64,000 bases of DNA from Cyclobacteriaceae bacterium (GCA_028285445.1 JANQPQ010000051.1:1-64000); one strand, 5' to 3'. Shown: positions 1 to 7,966, counted from the stretch's first letter. Translations and numbers: made by a program. Notes: generated from the sequence alone by a model not told the origin.

Positions 1-187
1 GAATCCAGAATAGTAGTAGTAATTGTATGACTAATGCTGGTACAAAAAATACATGCTCAGAATAGGTGTCTCCTAAGCTACCAGCTCCAGTACCACTTAG
101 AAACAATAGAATTATTGTTAGCCATCTTATCGCAATAAATGCTGCCAGATTTATTAGCAATATCAGAATTGTCCTTGGTAAATTCAC
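1..187 (-). CDS. Partial small membrane protein, paralogue of the neighbouring gene
   Basis: A leftward reading frame opens with GTG at 187 and stays open to the window edge, so only the first 62 codons are visible. It is strongly hydrophobic. It aligns by eye with the protein at 234-560: both share an N-[LV]-A-x-F core, an R-[WY]-L motif, an L-x-F-L-x-G turn and a QL-x-LL-x-W helix. The two are therefore tandem paralogues. Position at the end of the toxin operon suggests immunity to the Rhs-lipase-like protein, which is inference. The start codon is uncertain because no ATG lies nearby. Confidence 0.6.
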   Translation of the reverse strand, partial: MNLPRTILILLINLAAFIAIRWLTIILLFLSGTGAGSLGDTYSEHVFFVPALVIQLLLLFWI

Positions 188-233
188 TAATTAAACTAAA
201 CTTAGACTAGTTGGGATCTAGCAGTTAATCCAA

Positions 234-560
234 CTAAAATGGTATCATCTCATAGGGAATTATCCTGAAGTGACTCCCAAAAAACAGAATTGTAATGATC
301 ACCCCGAGGTAGATATAATTATACCTTGAAACCTGCCCTTTTCGGCTTGCTCTGACAAAAAGCCATAGCAGCAGAATAAGTTGAATGATAAATACAGCTA
401 GGTAATCACCTATGGAATACTTAGAACCTGTTGGAATGCCATGAAGGAAGATTAAAAGCATCGACAAATAACGCAGTCCAAGAAAGAGGGCGACATTAAA
501 TGCTAAACCGACGACAAAGTGTAAGAGAGGCCTTTCAGTTAACCGTAATCGTGATTCCAT
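234..560 (-). CDS. Small three-helix membrane protein, candidate immunity protein
   Basis: A 108-residue hydrophobic protein with about three predicted transmembrane helices and no recognised domain. I chose ATG at 560 (MESRLRLTER) over a start at 614 that would lie deep inside the upstream gene. Even so it overlaps the 3' end of the Rhs-type gene by 26 bp, implying translational coupling. A second diverged copy follows at 1-187. A small membrane protein directly downstream of a polymorphic toxin, and duplicated, is the usual arrangement for immunity to an envelope-acting toxin. That role is inferred from context only. Confidence 0.65.
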   Translation of the reverse strand: MESRLRLTERPLLHFVVGLAFNVALFLGLRYLSMLLIFLHGIPTGSKYSIGDYLAVFIIQLILLLWLFVRASRKGQVSRYNYIYLGVIITILFFGSHFRIIPYEMIPF

Positions 561-2667
561 ATTTCTTTTTTGCAGCTTTGACAAAGTTATCAATTGTATC
601 CTGAGTAGAAGCACTATTAATGAATGCGTTTATAAATGCACCTACTTCGTTACTGAATGAGTCGGTGTCATGAGCCGCCTTCATCCCTTGGCCAACGTCG
701 GATGAGAATGCCGCCTTTAGTCCTTTTATCTTGTTTCCGGATAGCCAGTCATCGTCATGGTGCATTGAGAAAGCATTGTCTGCTTTTGCTGTTAAAAGTC
801 CAGATTGATGGGGCCCTAAATGAAGAACGTAGTCTATAACTGAATTTGGGTCAGCAAACAAATGAGAATTGTCACTTATCAACTTCATTAGAGCTTCTAC
901 ATAACCTGTTGCAAAAGCAGAGCCCCTGCTGTGAGAATAAATCTGTATTTTTTCAACAATCTTATTTGATTGAGGGTCCTTTGCAAGTTTGCTCAATATC
1001 GTTTTCCAATCTCTGTTTGCCTGGGCAACACCAGCTTTGACTCTATTTCCTGAAATATTGCCTTGATCAGCCCACCCTCCTTTAGCTAGCATCCGGAAGC
1101 CGTCGCTCAATGACCAAGCTGTGGCGTATTGGTCGCCATCAACAAAGTGTAGTTGGCCACCGGGGTTAGCAATTCCAGAGTTTCGAATCGTAGTTAGCAA
1201 CTGTGTGCTCCAGTAACTGTCATCAGCTCTTTTGCTGTCAAGATCAACTTTCCCGTTGATAAAAATTGGTAATTGACCATCTGGATCAACATAATTAATT
1301 GGGTTGTTCAGATTGTAGACATATGGTGAGGACATTTCAAGCATGTCTGTAGCGGGATCAATCTGCCACCATTTGCCTAAAGCCGGATCGTACATTCTAC
1401 TGATGATGTTATCGGGCATTTCGTCGTTTGGTATATCCTTTATGAAACGGATAATCCGACCAGAAAGGATGTTAAGTTCTATGCTGCCAATACGAAAAAT
1501 AGAATCCTGATCGTGGAATTCAGCGTTTTCACCAAATCCGGCGGTTGCAGTAATCACTTCAAAGCCAAAGTCTTTGAAAGGTTGGGGTGTCTCGAACTTG
1601 AAGGCTTGCCTGGTAGTGTCTTCATTAATTCGAAAGAGCCAATTGAGATACATCTCTTTAGGCATTCTTCTGTAGCCAAGCTCATGTATTTGAAGATAGG
1701 CTGATTCTAGTTCTTTGAATTTCTGTATTGCAAACTTGTTGTCCCAAATGGTATTAAAATGATTAGCATTTTTCGAGATCATCATATTCTCGTACTCAAC
1801 TTTCAACAGCTCCGCACGGAGGATCAGGGCATTTATGTAATTCGGATAGTTTTCAATCGCGATGTCTAGCCAGTTGATTGGGGTTCTAATATCTGTGTAT
1901 CCTACTTTTCTTATATAACCCTGTGCTAGATCCGTGATGATATATGCCAGGTTTTGCTTTTGCGACAGGGTATCCATATACAGACCGTTAACTATGGCCT
2001 CGGTCTTTATATAGCTATTCCACTTTATAGCGGCATCGTATGGGAACCTACCCGTTGTTAGCTCGGTATTATACCAACCCATTTCATCACTCCATTGCTT
2101 TATGTAAGTATGATTTGGCGCCATGGCCAGGTAGGCTGGTACTTTCAATTCGTCAGCTATAATCTTATATAATGCTGGCAGGCTGTGACAATTGCCCGAA
2201 TGATCCCCAAGGAGCTTCGAAACAAACATCTTTGTCCAATCCGACTCTCCCCAAAAATCTTCCATGTCATAGGTGAACGGGAATTTCTGGAATGTGTGGA
2301 GCGCATTATCATCGCTTGAGAATTGAAAGCTTATCGAGTCTTTAATCACCCGGAAAACTGACCAAGCTTGGGTCACAGATTGTTTGTCTTTGCCAGTATA
2401 CTGCAAGTCTCCAGAGGCAGCGATTACATTGGCCATTTGCACCAGCCTATCAATATGAAATTCGTACTGCTCATAGCTTAGTTGACCATCTAAATAGGCG
2501 TTCTCCGTTATGAAAACTGCTTTTTTGAAGGAATATTCAGCCTTACCCTCAAGCATTTGCTTAAGCTGCGAGAATGCCTTCTGATAAATATCCTTAGCCT
2601 CCCTTTCACTTCCGAAGGTCGTTCCGAAGTAAATTAATGACAGAACTAACAGAGCTATCTTCTTCAT
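535..2667 (-). CDS. Secreted transglutaminase-like / Rhs-core protein with C-terminal lipase-like toxin domain
   Basis: A 710-residue protein with a Sec signal peptide (about 1-19). Residues 100-290 resemble a transglutaminase-like cysteine domain, with SGNC at Cys160, APNHTYIK at His186 and TEL at Glu202. Residues 424-464 carry the Rhs-associated core signature (RMYDPALGKW, QIDP, SPYVYNLNNP, VDPDG), where polymorphic toxins normally switch to a variable toxin. Residues 468-710 form a separate domain with YSHSRGS (Ser580), resembling an alpha/beta-hydrolase nucleophile elbow, and a later HHDDDW motif. There are no YD repeats and it is far shorter than classical Rhs proteins. It overlaps the upstream paralogue by 4 bp. 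Lipase or phospholipase activity is inferred, not shown. Confidence 0.75.
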   Translation of the reverse strand: MKKIALLVLSLIYFGTTFGSEREAKDIYQKAFSQLKQMLEGKAEYSFKKAVFITENAYLDGQLSYEQYEFHIDRLVQMANVIAASGDLQYTGKDKQSVTQAWSVFRVIKDSISFQFSSDDNALHTFQKFPFTYDMEDFWGESDWTKMFVSKLLGDHSGNCHSLPALYKIIADELKVPAYLAMAPNHTYIKQWSDEMGWYNTELTTGRFPYDAAIKWNSYIKTEAIVNGLYMDTLSQKQNLAYIITDLAQGYIRKVGYTDIRTPINWLDIAIENYPNYINALILRAELLKVEYENMMISKNANHFNTIWDNKFAIQKFKELESAYLQIHELGYRRMPKEMYLNWLFRINEDTTRQAFKFETPQPFKDFGFEVITATAGFGENAEFHDQDSIFRIGSIELNILSGRIIRFIKDIPNDEMPDNIISRMYDPALGKWWQIDPATDMLEMSSPYVYNLNNPINYVDPDGQLPIFINGKVDLDSKRADDSYWSTQLLTTIRNSGIANPGGQLHFVDGDQYATAWSLSDGFRMLAKGGWADQGNISGNRVKAGVAQANRDWKTILSKLAKDPQSNKIVEKIQIYSHSRGSAFATGYVEALMKLISDNSHLFADPNSVIDYVLHLGPHQSGLLTAKADNAFSMHHDDDWLSGNKIKGLKAAFSSDVGQGMKAAHDTDSFSNEVGAFINAFINSASTQDTIDNFVKAAKKKYGITITVN

Positions 2668-4037
2668 TTCAATTGTTGTTCAAGTTGTCTTTTCCGTACC
2701 AAGTGCTGCCTTTGGGCTGCAATCTCATTAACCCCGTCTAACCATGCTTTATAAGCCCAATCCGGCATTTCCCGCCAACCTAGTCTCTTGGTGATCCGTG
2801 TAGCTGCGCCCTTCTCGCTTACCAAAACTCTTTGAGCGTTTTCGTCTTTATCCAGGTCATTTTCAGATAAATCGTGTTGTTTGTACTGCTGGCTAACAAA
2901 CCTCGATAGGGTCTTGTAGTAGCCGTACATTAGTGCATTTCCGTTGAGGTTATTCGGAAAGTAGTGTACTATCATTCCCCCTATAGTACCCACAAAGTCA
3001 TCAACTCCGAATATCCTTTTGTAGGTAATGGCAAGATTAGCGGCTTGATATGCAATTACCTCTTTATCAGGAAGAGGCCTAAGGTAGATTCCGCTGCGAA
3101 CTTGCTCTGCAGTGATAAAACCACTGCTCCATAGAAAGTCATCGGTGCTAAACATCCTGCCGGTCAATTCAATGTTCTGCCAGTTTCCACGACCATCCCT
3201 AAACTTGATATATGTGTGTTCCGGAGCAAACGCCAAAAAAGCCTCAGCACCAATTTCTTTGGCATATAACAGAAAAAGCATGGGTAAGCTCATACACTGA
3301 CCGCTCCCTGATCTCAGCAGTTTGCTAACGAAGACTTTGGTTGGATCTTGTTTGCCTCCAAAGTCTTCGTAATCATACAGCATCGGTCTAGTAGTTACCG
3401 TTTTTTCAATTTCTGGTACACGGACTGTGATAGTGTCGGCCATGTATTTAAATATTGCCATTACCTTGGCCATATTGGTTTCTGGAAGCCTGTTCTCAGC
3501 CATATAGAGTGTTATGATCCTAACTCCCTCGTCGATCATAGAGCTGAATTCTTCATAATCCATTGTGGGATCATAAGCACTCTCCACCAGCCATACCGCT
3601 CTCTTCATATCCACAGGTGTCGAACCAACTAACATCCCCTCAATCTCTCTGAATGCTGCTGCATAGCGACCGAAACCACTTCCACCATGAACCGGTAAGT
3701 TGTATCTAAAAGCAGGCTTACTAAATTCCTTTAGTATTTGCTTTCTCCTGAGTAAATTTTGTTGGTGTTGTTTGGCTATTTCACTGTGGACAATCATTTG
3801 GTCTTGGCCTTGACTGATGCCAAAATCAAGGTTCGGGCCGTTGGGCTTAGGTAGTGATAAATTGTTGTTGATACCGGCCAGCTGATCATTTGGACTTATT
3901 TTCGGAATTTTAACCTGACGAGTAGAGTTTGAGGTAAGGGCATATTGCAGCTCTTCACCAGTGAAATCAATAGACGGTTGTGCTATCGACTGGATACAAC
4001 TGAAAAGGAATAATAAGATTGCAATTTGCCTAACCAT
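2664..4037 (-). CDS. Secreted transglutaminase-like protein
   Basis: A 457-residue protein with an N-terminal signal peptide ending near residue 20. Its central part matches the first half of the next gene, sharing DYEDFGG, TKVFVSKLL, SG-x-C-x-SLP and AP-x-HTYIK. Cys248, His274 and Glu290 are spaced like a transglutaminase-fold cysteine protease or peptide-modifying triad. No Rhs core or toxin tail is present. The ATGA overlap with the downstream toxin gene indicates one operon, so it may process, cross-link or chaperone that protein. That role is a guess; the paralogy is visible directly. Confidence 0.7.
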   Translation of the reverse strand: MVRQIAILLFLFSCIQSIAQPSIDFTGEELQYALTSNSTRQVKIPKISPNDQLAGINNNLSLPKPNGPNLDFGISQGQDQMIVHSEIAKQHQQNLLRRKQILKEFSKPAFRYNLPVHGGSGFGRYAAAFREIEGMLVGSTPVDMKRAVWLVESAYDPTMDYEEFSSMIDEGVRIITLYMAENRLPETNMAKVMAIFKYMADTITVRVPEIEKTVTTRPMLYDYEDFGGKQDPTKVFVSKLLRSGSGQCMSLPMLFLLYAKEIGAEAFLAFAPEHTYIKFRDGRGNWQNIELTGRMFSTDDFLWSSGFITAEQVRSGIYLRPLPDKEVIAYQAANLAITYKRIFGVDDFVGTIGGMIVHYFPNNLNGNALMYGYYKTLSRFVSQQYKQHDLSENDLDKDENAQRVLVSEKGAATRITKRLGWREMPDWAYKAWLDGVNEIAAQRQHLVRKRQLEQQLK

Positions 4038-4093
4038 ATCAGCAGAAAGCTTATTATAAGTTAGGGAAATCCGAGGATTGGTAATTCTGAGGA

Positions 4094-4110
4094 GTAGTAT
4101 AAATACGTAT
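4094..4110 (+). promoter_or_regulatory. Shared 17-bp motif, copy 1 (GTAGTA-N5-ACGTAT)
   Basis: The sequence gtagtataaatacgtat lies between the divergent genes starting at 4037 and 4157. It differs at one base from the reverse complement of 8069-8085 and shares both half-sites with 11448-11464. All three copies sit in divergent intergenic regions, so a common regulator-binding site or promoter element is likely. Confidence 0.5.
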
Positions 4111-4156
4111 ATGGAGGAATGGCTTATATTACTAGACTAACTCAAATTTCTCTGCC

Positions 4157-4714
4157 ATGCTAGAATTTCAAATTGATAGGAAATGGGATAGTCTTGATTT
4201 CATCTCATTTTTCGAAGCTATCCAAAGTATATACTTTTCCCATTACACCACATTTCTCTTTCAACACCGCGAGATAGATTACCATGACTTTAATCGAATA
4301 CTCTATGAGTACTATGACGAAGTTATCTTTCGTCGCGCAAGAGAAGGATATTACTTTAGCGCAAAACGACTAAGAGAATCCGCACTCACTCGTCGTAAGA
4401 GAATACACCCAATTATCGGTGTTGAAAGTATCAACTTTGCGTCCCCAGGCAAGATCTCCTTGACTGGTGCCGCAGAAGTCTTAAGAGAGATCAGAAAATT
4501 CTTCAATTACTATTTCCCTAATAAAAGAGATAAAATTGAAACTGCTAGAACTTTTGAGAAATGGCGAAAAGAGAGAATTGACACCTTACGGAGCATGGGA
4601 TTGGATGAGCCAGCCATTCGGAACATAATGATGATTGAGGAAAAAGCCCTTGGTCATCTTACCCAGTTGATGGATGGAGAAAGGATCAGAGATTCAAAGC
4701 TAACAGACGATTAG
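4157..4714 (+). CDS. Hypothetical protein, 185 aa, cytosolic
   Basis: A hydrophilic, charged protein without a signal peptide or membrane segment. A central stretch (ESINFASPGKISLTG) looks like a conserved structural motif, followed by amphipathic helices with many Lys/Arg and Glu. I do not recognise the family. It is transcribed alone, divergent from the toxin operon, with the 17-bp shared motif about 45 bp upstream, and converges on a terminator facing the opposite operon. Confidence 0.65.
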   Translation: MLEFQIDRKWDSLDFISFFEAIQSIYFSHYTTFLFQHREIDYHDFNRILYEYYDEVIFRRAREGYYFSAKRLRESALTRRKRIHPIIGVESINFASPGKISLTGAAEVLREIRKFFNYYFPNKRDKIETARTFEKWRKERIDTLRSMGLDEPAIRNIMMIEEKALGHLTQLMDGERIRDSKLTDD

Positions 4715-4727
4715 TCGTAGGAAGTCA

Positions 4728-4755
4728 CAAAAAAAGCCCTCAAACTTTGAGGGCT
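4728..4755 (-). terminator. Intrinsic terminator of the leftward 6507-4796 operon
   Basis: A perfect 9-bp stem (agccctcaa at 4735-4743, ttgagggct at 4747-4755) has a 3-nt loop. On the minus strand it is followed by an uninterrupted run of T (complement of 4728-4735). It lies 40 bp beyond the stop of the 4796-5380 gene. The stem could also stop rightward transcription, but has no T-run on that side. Confidence 0.85.
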
Positions 4756-4795
4756 ACTGAAAGCACCAAAAAACAACTAAGCGCTGTTGATACTG

Positions 4796-5380
4796 CTACT
4801 CAAAGAGTAGGCTAAATGCCTTGTCCTTGTAAACTACTGCGTCAAATTTGATACTTTTCTTTCTGCCTTCTCTGCGCATGGCCTTAACCAGAATGCTCGA
4901 TGCAACATCGTTGTGGCCATAGCACCCACCACCAAGCAAGTTGTCTTGCAAGCTGTAGAAAATATCCTCTACATATTCGTAATCTCCTGCTGGTTCTGCG
5001 AACACAAATACATACTTTCCCCGCTCGCGATTCACCCTCGCCAGGTACAGGTCCTCTGCGTTGGCCTTGTCAGTGAATCTAATTGCAACATCGCGTTCGT
5101 CTGTGCCAATAATGATTGCATCGAAAGATTGATTTTGGTAACCAGACTCCATAATAGCACTCTTGATAGCGTATTTGGCCATGTTTCCGATTGAAGGGCA
5201 CTCCGTCATATCTGAGGGATATTCAACTTTAAATGAGAATGCGGTTTCATACTCAGCAACTGGCTCGTTATAAAAAAATACATAACGGTTTTGAAGCTTC
5301 TCAACTTTCGCCAAACCTTTGTCCTGTCCGGAAGCTGCAAATACGATTAAAGTGGTGACTAAGCTAATAATGAATTTCAT
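4796..5380 (-). CDS. Secreted hypothetical protein with internal duplication
   Basis: A 194-residue protein with a clear signal peptide (MKFIISLVTTLIVFAASGQ). The mature part is two copies of one roughly 80-residue unit. Each begins with YVF-[FV]-[YF]-x-EP-x-x-[ED]-YE and ends with a strand containing FDA and a hydrophobic -xxF. Each half has a cysteine in its middle (TECPS, GGCYG). No known family is recognised. It is the last gene of a four-gene leftward operon, 12 bp after the small membrane protein, and is followed by a strong terminator. Confidence 0.7.
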   Translation of the reverse strand: MKFIISLVTTLIVFAASGQDKGLAKVEKLQNRYVFFYNEPVAEYETAFSFKVEYPSDMTECPSIGNMAKYAIKSAIMESGYQNQSFDAIIIGTDERDVAIRFTDKANAEDLYLARVNRERGKYVFVFAEPAGDYEYVEDIFYSLQDNLLGGGCYGHNDVASSILVKAMRREGRKKSIKFDAVVYKDKAFSLLFE

Positions 5381-5392
5381 GGTTATAGGTGT

Positions 5393-5584
5393 TTAATGCT
5401 CCCCCTTCAGGAGCTTCTTAATTATTACAATGAGGGCGTTTACATCTACAGAGATTGCGTCAAGCTTTTTGCTGATCATCTTCCCCTGAACAATGAAGAA
5501 GATGGTTAAGGATATTACCACCAATCCGAGTAGGATCGTGTACCCAATTATGGTGATCTGGATTATAGATACTTGTTCTTCCAT
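5393..5584 (-). CDS. Small single-pass membrane protein, 63 aa
   Basis: One long transmembrane helix (about residues 8-32) followed by a short basic, heptad-like cytoplasmic tail. The gene starts inside the end of the 210-residue gene (22-bp overlap), indicating coupled translation. No family recognised. Small proteins of this type often follow 7-TM proteins of the neighbouring kind in Bacteroidota. Confidence 0.6.
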   Translation of the reverse strand: MEEQVSIIQITIIGYTILLGLVVISLTIFFIVQGKMISKKLDAISVDVNALIVIIKKLLKGEH

Positions 5585-6195
5585 AAGGCATATGCGAATA
5601 CGAGGTTTACAAAAGCATTGATGAATGCGTGCATTGTGTAAGCAACCACCAGGGTTTGGTTATCGTGGTCTAATAGCCAATTGCTGAAAATGAAAGTCAG
5701 GAAGTTGGTGGCGAAATAGAACATTACCCCCTGATTGATGATGAAGAGCGAAGACTTATACCAGTACTTGATACCTGTTTGGTATTTGATGTCACCGATC
5801 AGCAGTGAGGAATAGGTTACTAGGATAAGGCTCTCGATGGCCCTGGCCACCGTGTTAAATCTAAAAGGGTCTTGGAAGAAGTAGCCATATACAATAGCAA
5901 AAGGTACAAAGAGAAGCCCGACATAGATTATCCTGCGTGAATTACTACTTAGTAAGTACTCATGGTAGAGTAGTGTATACAGCGCAAATTCGATGGCAGT
6001 ATAGTAATGTCGTAGTGCAAGGTTGTGGCCGAAAAGGTAGGCTGAAAAGAGTGAGATCGATTCGTGAATGATGCCAAACCACAATAGAAAGTAAAAGGCC
6101 TTCAGGCCGAGGCTGGCATTTCGGAACCTGAAGGCCGCTATCCCACCTGGAATAGTCTTGGTAAACGCTAACGCTATGAGTGCATAGTAGGTCAT
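5563..6195 (-). CDS. Polytopic membrane protein, about 6-7 helices
   Basis: A 210-residue, very hydrophobic protein with evenly spaced helices and a short aromatic-rich C-terminus. It resembles the uncharacterised 7-TM proteins that Bacteroidota keep next to signalling kinases, though no kinase is present here. It starts 3 bp after the upstream gene's stop and overlaps the downstream 63-residue gene, so all belong to one operon. Function unknown. Confidence 0.65.
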   Translation of the reverse strand: MTYYALIALAFTKTIPGGIAAFRFRNASLGLKAFYFLLWFGIIHESISLFSAYLFGHNLALRHYYTAIEFALYTLLYHEYLLSSNSRRIIYVGLLFVPFAIVYGYFFQDPFRFNTVARAIESLILVTYSSLLIGDIKYQTGIKYWYKSSLFIINQGVMFYFATNFLTFIFSNWLLDHDNQTLVVAYTMHAFINAFVNLVFAYALWKNKYL

Positions 6196-6198
6196 TCT

Positions 6199-6507
6199 CT
6201 ACTCTTCCACTTCCTTGTCATCGTCTGGACAAAAGGGAGGGCAAGGCAAAGAATCATCAAAAAACACTGGCCCCATCCTGTTGTCTTTGGATGTTGGGCG
6301 AAGTACTGGAGTCATTGCACCGTCTTCCTCCTGGGCGTGAACGATTGTGATACCTGCCACCTCCGGATCACGGAGCAGCTCCTCAAATACTTCTCTACCG
6401 AAGTAGTTGCTCTTAGTCCCTTTGGGGTTGTCTTTGCGGTAGTTTTGAATCAGTTCGAGGTATTTATCTTTGGTAATTCTGCTTCCTGCTTTGTGGTTAA
6501 ATTCCAT
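6199..6507 (-). CDS. Small acidic protein with CPPFCP tail, Bacteroidota-specific type
   Basis: A 102-residue cytosolic protein. ATG at 6507 (MEFNHKAGSR) is preferred to an in-frame start 120 bp upstream, which would run through the AT-rich promoter region. It contains KGTKSNYFGREVFEELL and ends with CPPFCPDDD, features I associate with a widespread small Bacteroidota family of unknown function. It is the first gene of the operon running to 4796 and diverges from the 6612-7010 gene across about 100 bp of AT-rich sequence. Confidence 0.6.
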   Translation of the reverse strand: MEFNHKAGSRITKDKYLELIQNYRKDNPKGTKSNYFGREVFEELLRDPEVAGITIVHAQEEDGAMTPVLRPTSKDNRMGPVFFDDSLPCPPFCPDDDKEVEE

Positions 6508-6611
6508 AATTAAGGCTATTTTTTTTATAATAAATCTAATACAAAATAGAATTAATTTACTATTTAGTATAATATTTTGTCCTATATTAAAATTTACTGA
6601 AGGCGTTGAAA

Positions 6612-7010
6612 ATGATAAAGGGAACAAAGGGCAGGGATCAAAAATTGATTGACGAGTTGTTGCAGGAGAACTCCGAGCTTCACAAGGAAAATGCTATCCT
6701 TATTTCCAACAATGAAGACCTGAACAAACGCATTCTTTGGCTTACCAACTACTTCACCCGAACGCTAGAGCACCTGAATGCATTCGAGAGGCTGGTTGAC
6801 AAGAAACCTAACGACAACAAGCCCTACTTGTACCATGTTCTCAAGTCAAATAGGATCAACCCGGACTATGTTATCTCCTTCCTGGAGCGAATGTTAAAAG
6901 CCAACATGCCAAAGAAGAAAGGCATTGATGGAGTACTAGAGAAGGTGTTTAGCTCATTCGAGCGCAAGGAAATTAACCGGTTTCTTCAGGAGTTAAAGAA
7001 GGGGGAGTAA
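6612..7010 (+). CDS. Coiled-coil hypothetical protein, 132 aa
   Basis: Start is taken as ATG at 6612; a TTG two codons earlier is also possible. Residues about 10-55 form a leucine-heptad coiled coil, followed by a basic helical domain ending in FLQELKKGE. No signal peptide or membrane helix. It stands alone, converging with the 7021-7566 gene. A regulatory or scaffolding role is possible but unsupported. Confidence 0.55.
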   Translation: MIKGTKGRDQKLIDELLQENSELHKENAILISNNEDLNKRILWLTNYFTRTLEHLNAFERLVDKKPNDNKPYLYHVLKSNRINPDYVISFLERMLKANMPKKKGIDGVLEKVFSSFERKEINRFLQELKKGE

Positions 7011-7020
7011 ATGCGAATAA

Positions 7021-7566
7021 TTAATCGGGGTTTTCTGGATTTGAACCAGTTTGTTCCTTTTCTATGGCCTCCTTTTCTAAGGCCTCCTTTTCTAAGGCCT
7101 TGTAGTATAATTCAGCCCAGTTAGTAAGCTCTCTACTACTGATATTCTTAATGAGACTCTCAATGTCGTAGTAACTACGAGATTCTACCATCTTGAATAT
7201 CCGACTGTATGGGTCGTTCTCCAACGGATCTGGGTATTCATCCGTTTTTAATTCTTCCCTCAGCCTCCTGAGTTTAGTGAGGAATTTTTCCTTCTCAGCC
7301 CGAAGTAGTTCAGCCGTTGACCTATAACCAAGCCAACGGTCTTCGAACCTGTATACACTCCTTAACAGGTACAACATTCCAGCTATCAGGGAAACTGTGA
7401 CTGAGACCCACTTTGGCAGCATGAGTATCGCAGGAGGTAGTATAACCAGTGATATGATCGTGGTTGTAGTTATCACCTGGTGAATGTTTCTGATCCTTCT
7501 GGCTTTTTCTTCGTAACGGTGGATTGACGCATCCAATCTATCCTTAATATCGTCCACTAATCCCAT
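7021..7566 (-). CDS. DUF4231/SLATT-like membrane protein
   Basis: A 181-residue protein with an N-terminal amphipathic helix and two adjacent transmembrane helices (about 30-70). A conserved-looking RFEDRWLGYRSTAELL segment follows, then a long charged helix. This order (helix, TM hairpin, R-x-x-W-x-x-Y-R-x-T-A-E) is characteristic of the SLATT/DUF4231 group, which comparative genomics has proposed as membrane effectors in nucleotide-signalling defence systems. The C-terminus carries a five-residue repeat (LEKEA) from a 15-bp DNA repeat. It lies 3 bp downstream of another two-helix membrane protein. No sensor or cyclase gene is adjacent, so a defence role is inference. Confidence 0.6.
   Translation of the reverse strand: MGLVDDIKDRLDASIHRYEEKARRIRNIHQVITTTTIISLVILPPAILMLPKWVSVTVSLIAGMLYLLRSVYRFEDRWLGYRSTAELLRAEKEKFLTKLRRLREELKTDEYPDPLENDPYSRIFKMVESRSYYDIESLIKNISSRELTNWAELYYKALEKEALEKEAIEKEQTGSNPENPD
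7056..7100. repeat. 15-bp tandem repeat within the SLATT-like gene
   Basis: The unit ggcctccttttctaa occurs at 7066-7080 and 7081-7095, with partial copies on both sides (tccttttctat from 7055, ggcct at 7096-7100). In frame it encodes the LEKEA pentapeptide on the minus strand, so changes in copy number would alter tail length without breaking the frame. Confidence 0.8.
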
Positions 7567-7569
7567 AAG

Positions 7570-7887
7570 CTATAGGTTGTCAATTAGTTTCAATAGGATT
7601 TTTGCTTTTTCCTGCTCGTCCTGGATAGTATTTGTCAATGCGGGAATAATGCCAAGCTGAATATTCTTATCTCGAATGATCATTATTTTATTTATTGGCC
7701 ATACCAATAATGCTTCAATCGTGGCACCAAATCCAATTGCAGTGTTGGTTTTTAAAATGAAGCCAAGTATTAACAAGACCATTCCTAGAGCAAACAAAGA
7801 TGTAGTTAGTAATATTAGTATGTTCTCCAACCGCCGTGCGTTGGTTAGTGCTTGATCGATCCTATCATTTATTTCATCTACTGTCAA
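7570..7887 (-). CDS. Two-helix membrane protein, TRADD-N-associated/SLATT-like topology
   Basis: A 105-residue protein with an N-terminal amphipathic helix containing LTNARRLEN, two close transmembrane helices (about 22-45 and 50-68) and a charged C-terminal helix starting RDKNIQLG. The plan resembles small membrane domains seen in conflict systems, but the match is weak. The frame starts with TTG at 7887. A six-codon mini-ORF (ATG at about 7904) ends with a TGA that overlaps this TTG, so initiation may be coupled or the start may be misplaced. It is in an operon with 7021-7566. Confidence 0.5.
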   Translation of the reverse strand: MTVDEINDRIDQALTNARRLENILILLTTSLFALGMVLLILGFILKTNTAIGFGATIEALLVWPINKIMIIRDKNIQLGIIPALTNTIQDEQEKAKILLKLIDNL

Positions 7888-7921
7888 TGGCGTCTGGTCT
7901 TCATTGCCTCCGAAATTGAAT

Positions 7922-7966
7922 AAAAAAAAGCCACAGCAAAACTGACTTTAGTCTTGCTGTAGCTTT
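7922..7966 (-). terminator. Intrinsic terminator-like hairpin upstream of the 7887 gene
   Basis: The stem pairs aaagc (7927-7931) with gcttt (7962-7966) and acagcaa (7933-7939) with ttgctgt (7954-7960), with one C/A mismatch between. An inner gac/gtc pair is possible. On the minus strand it is followed by eight T (complement of 7922-7929). No leftward gene lies immediately upstream, so it could be a leader attenuator for the 7887-7021 operon or end a short RNA starting near 8000-8100. Confidence 0.6.
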
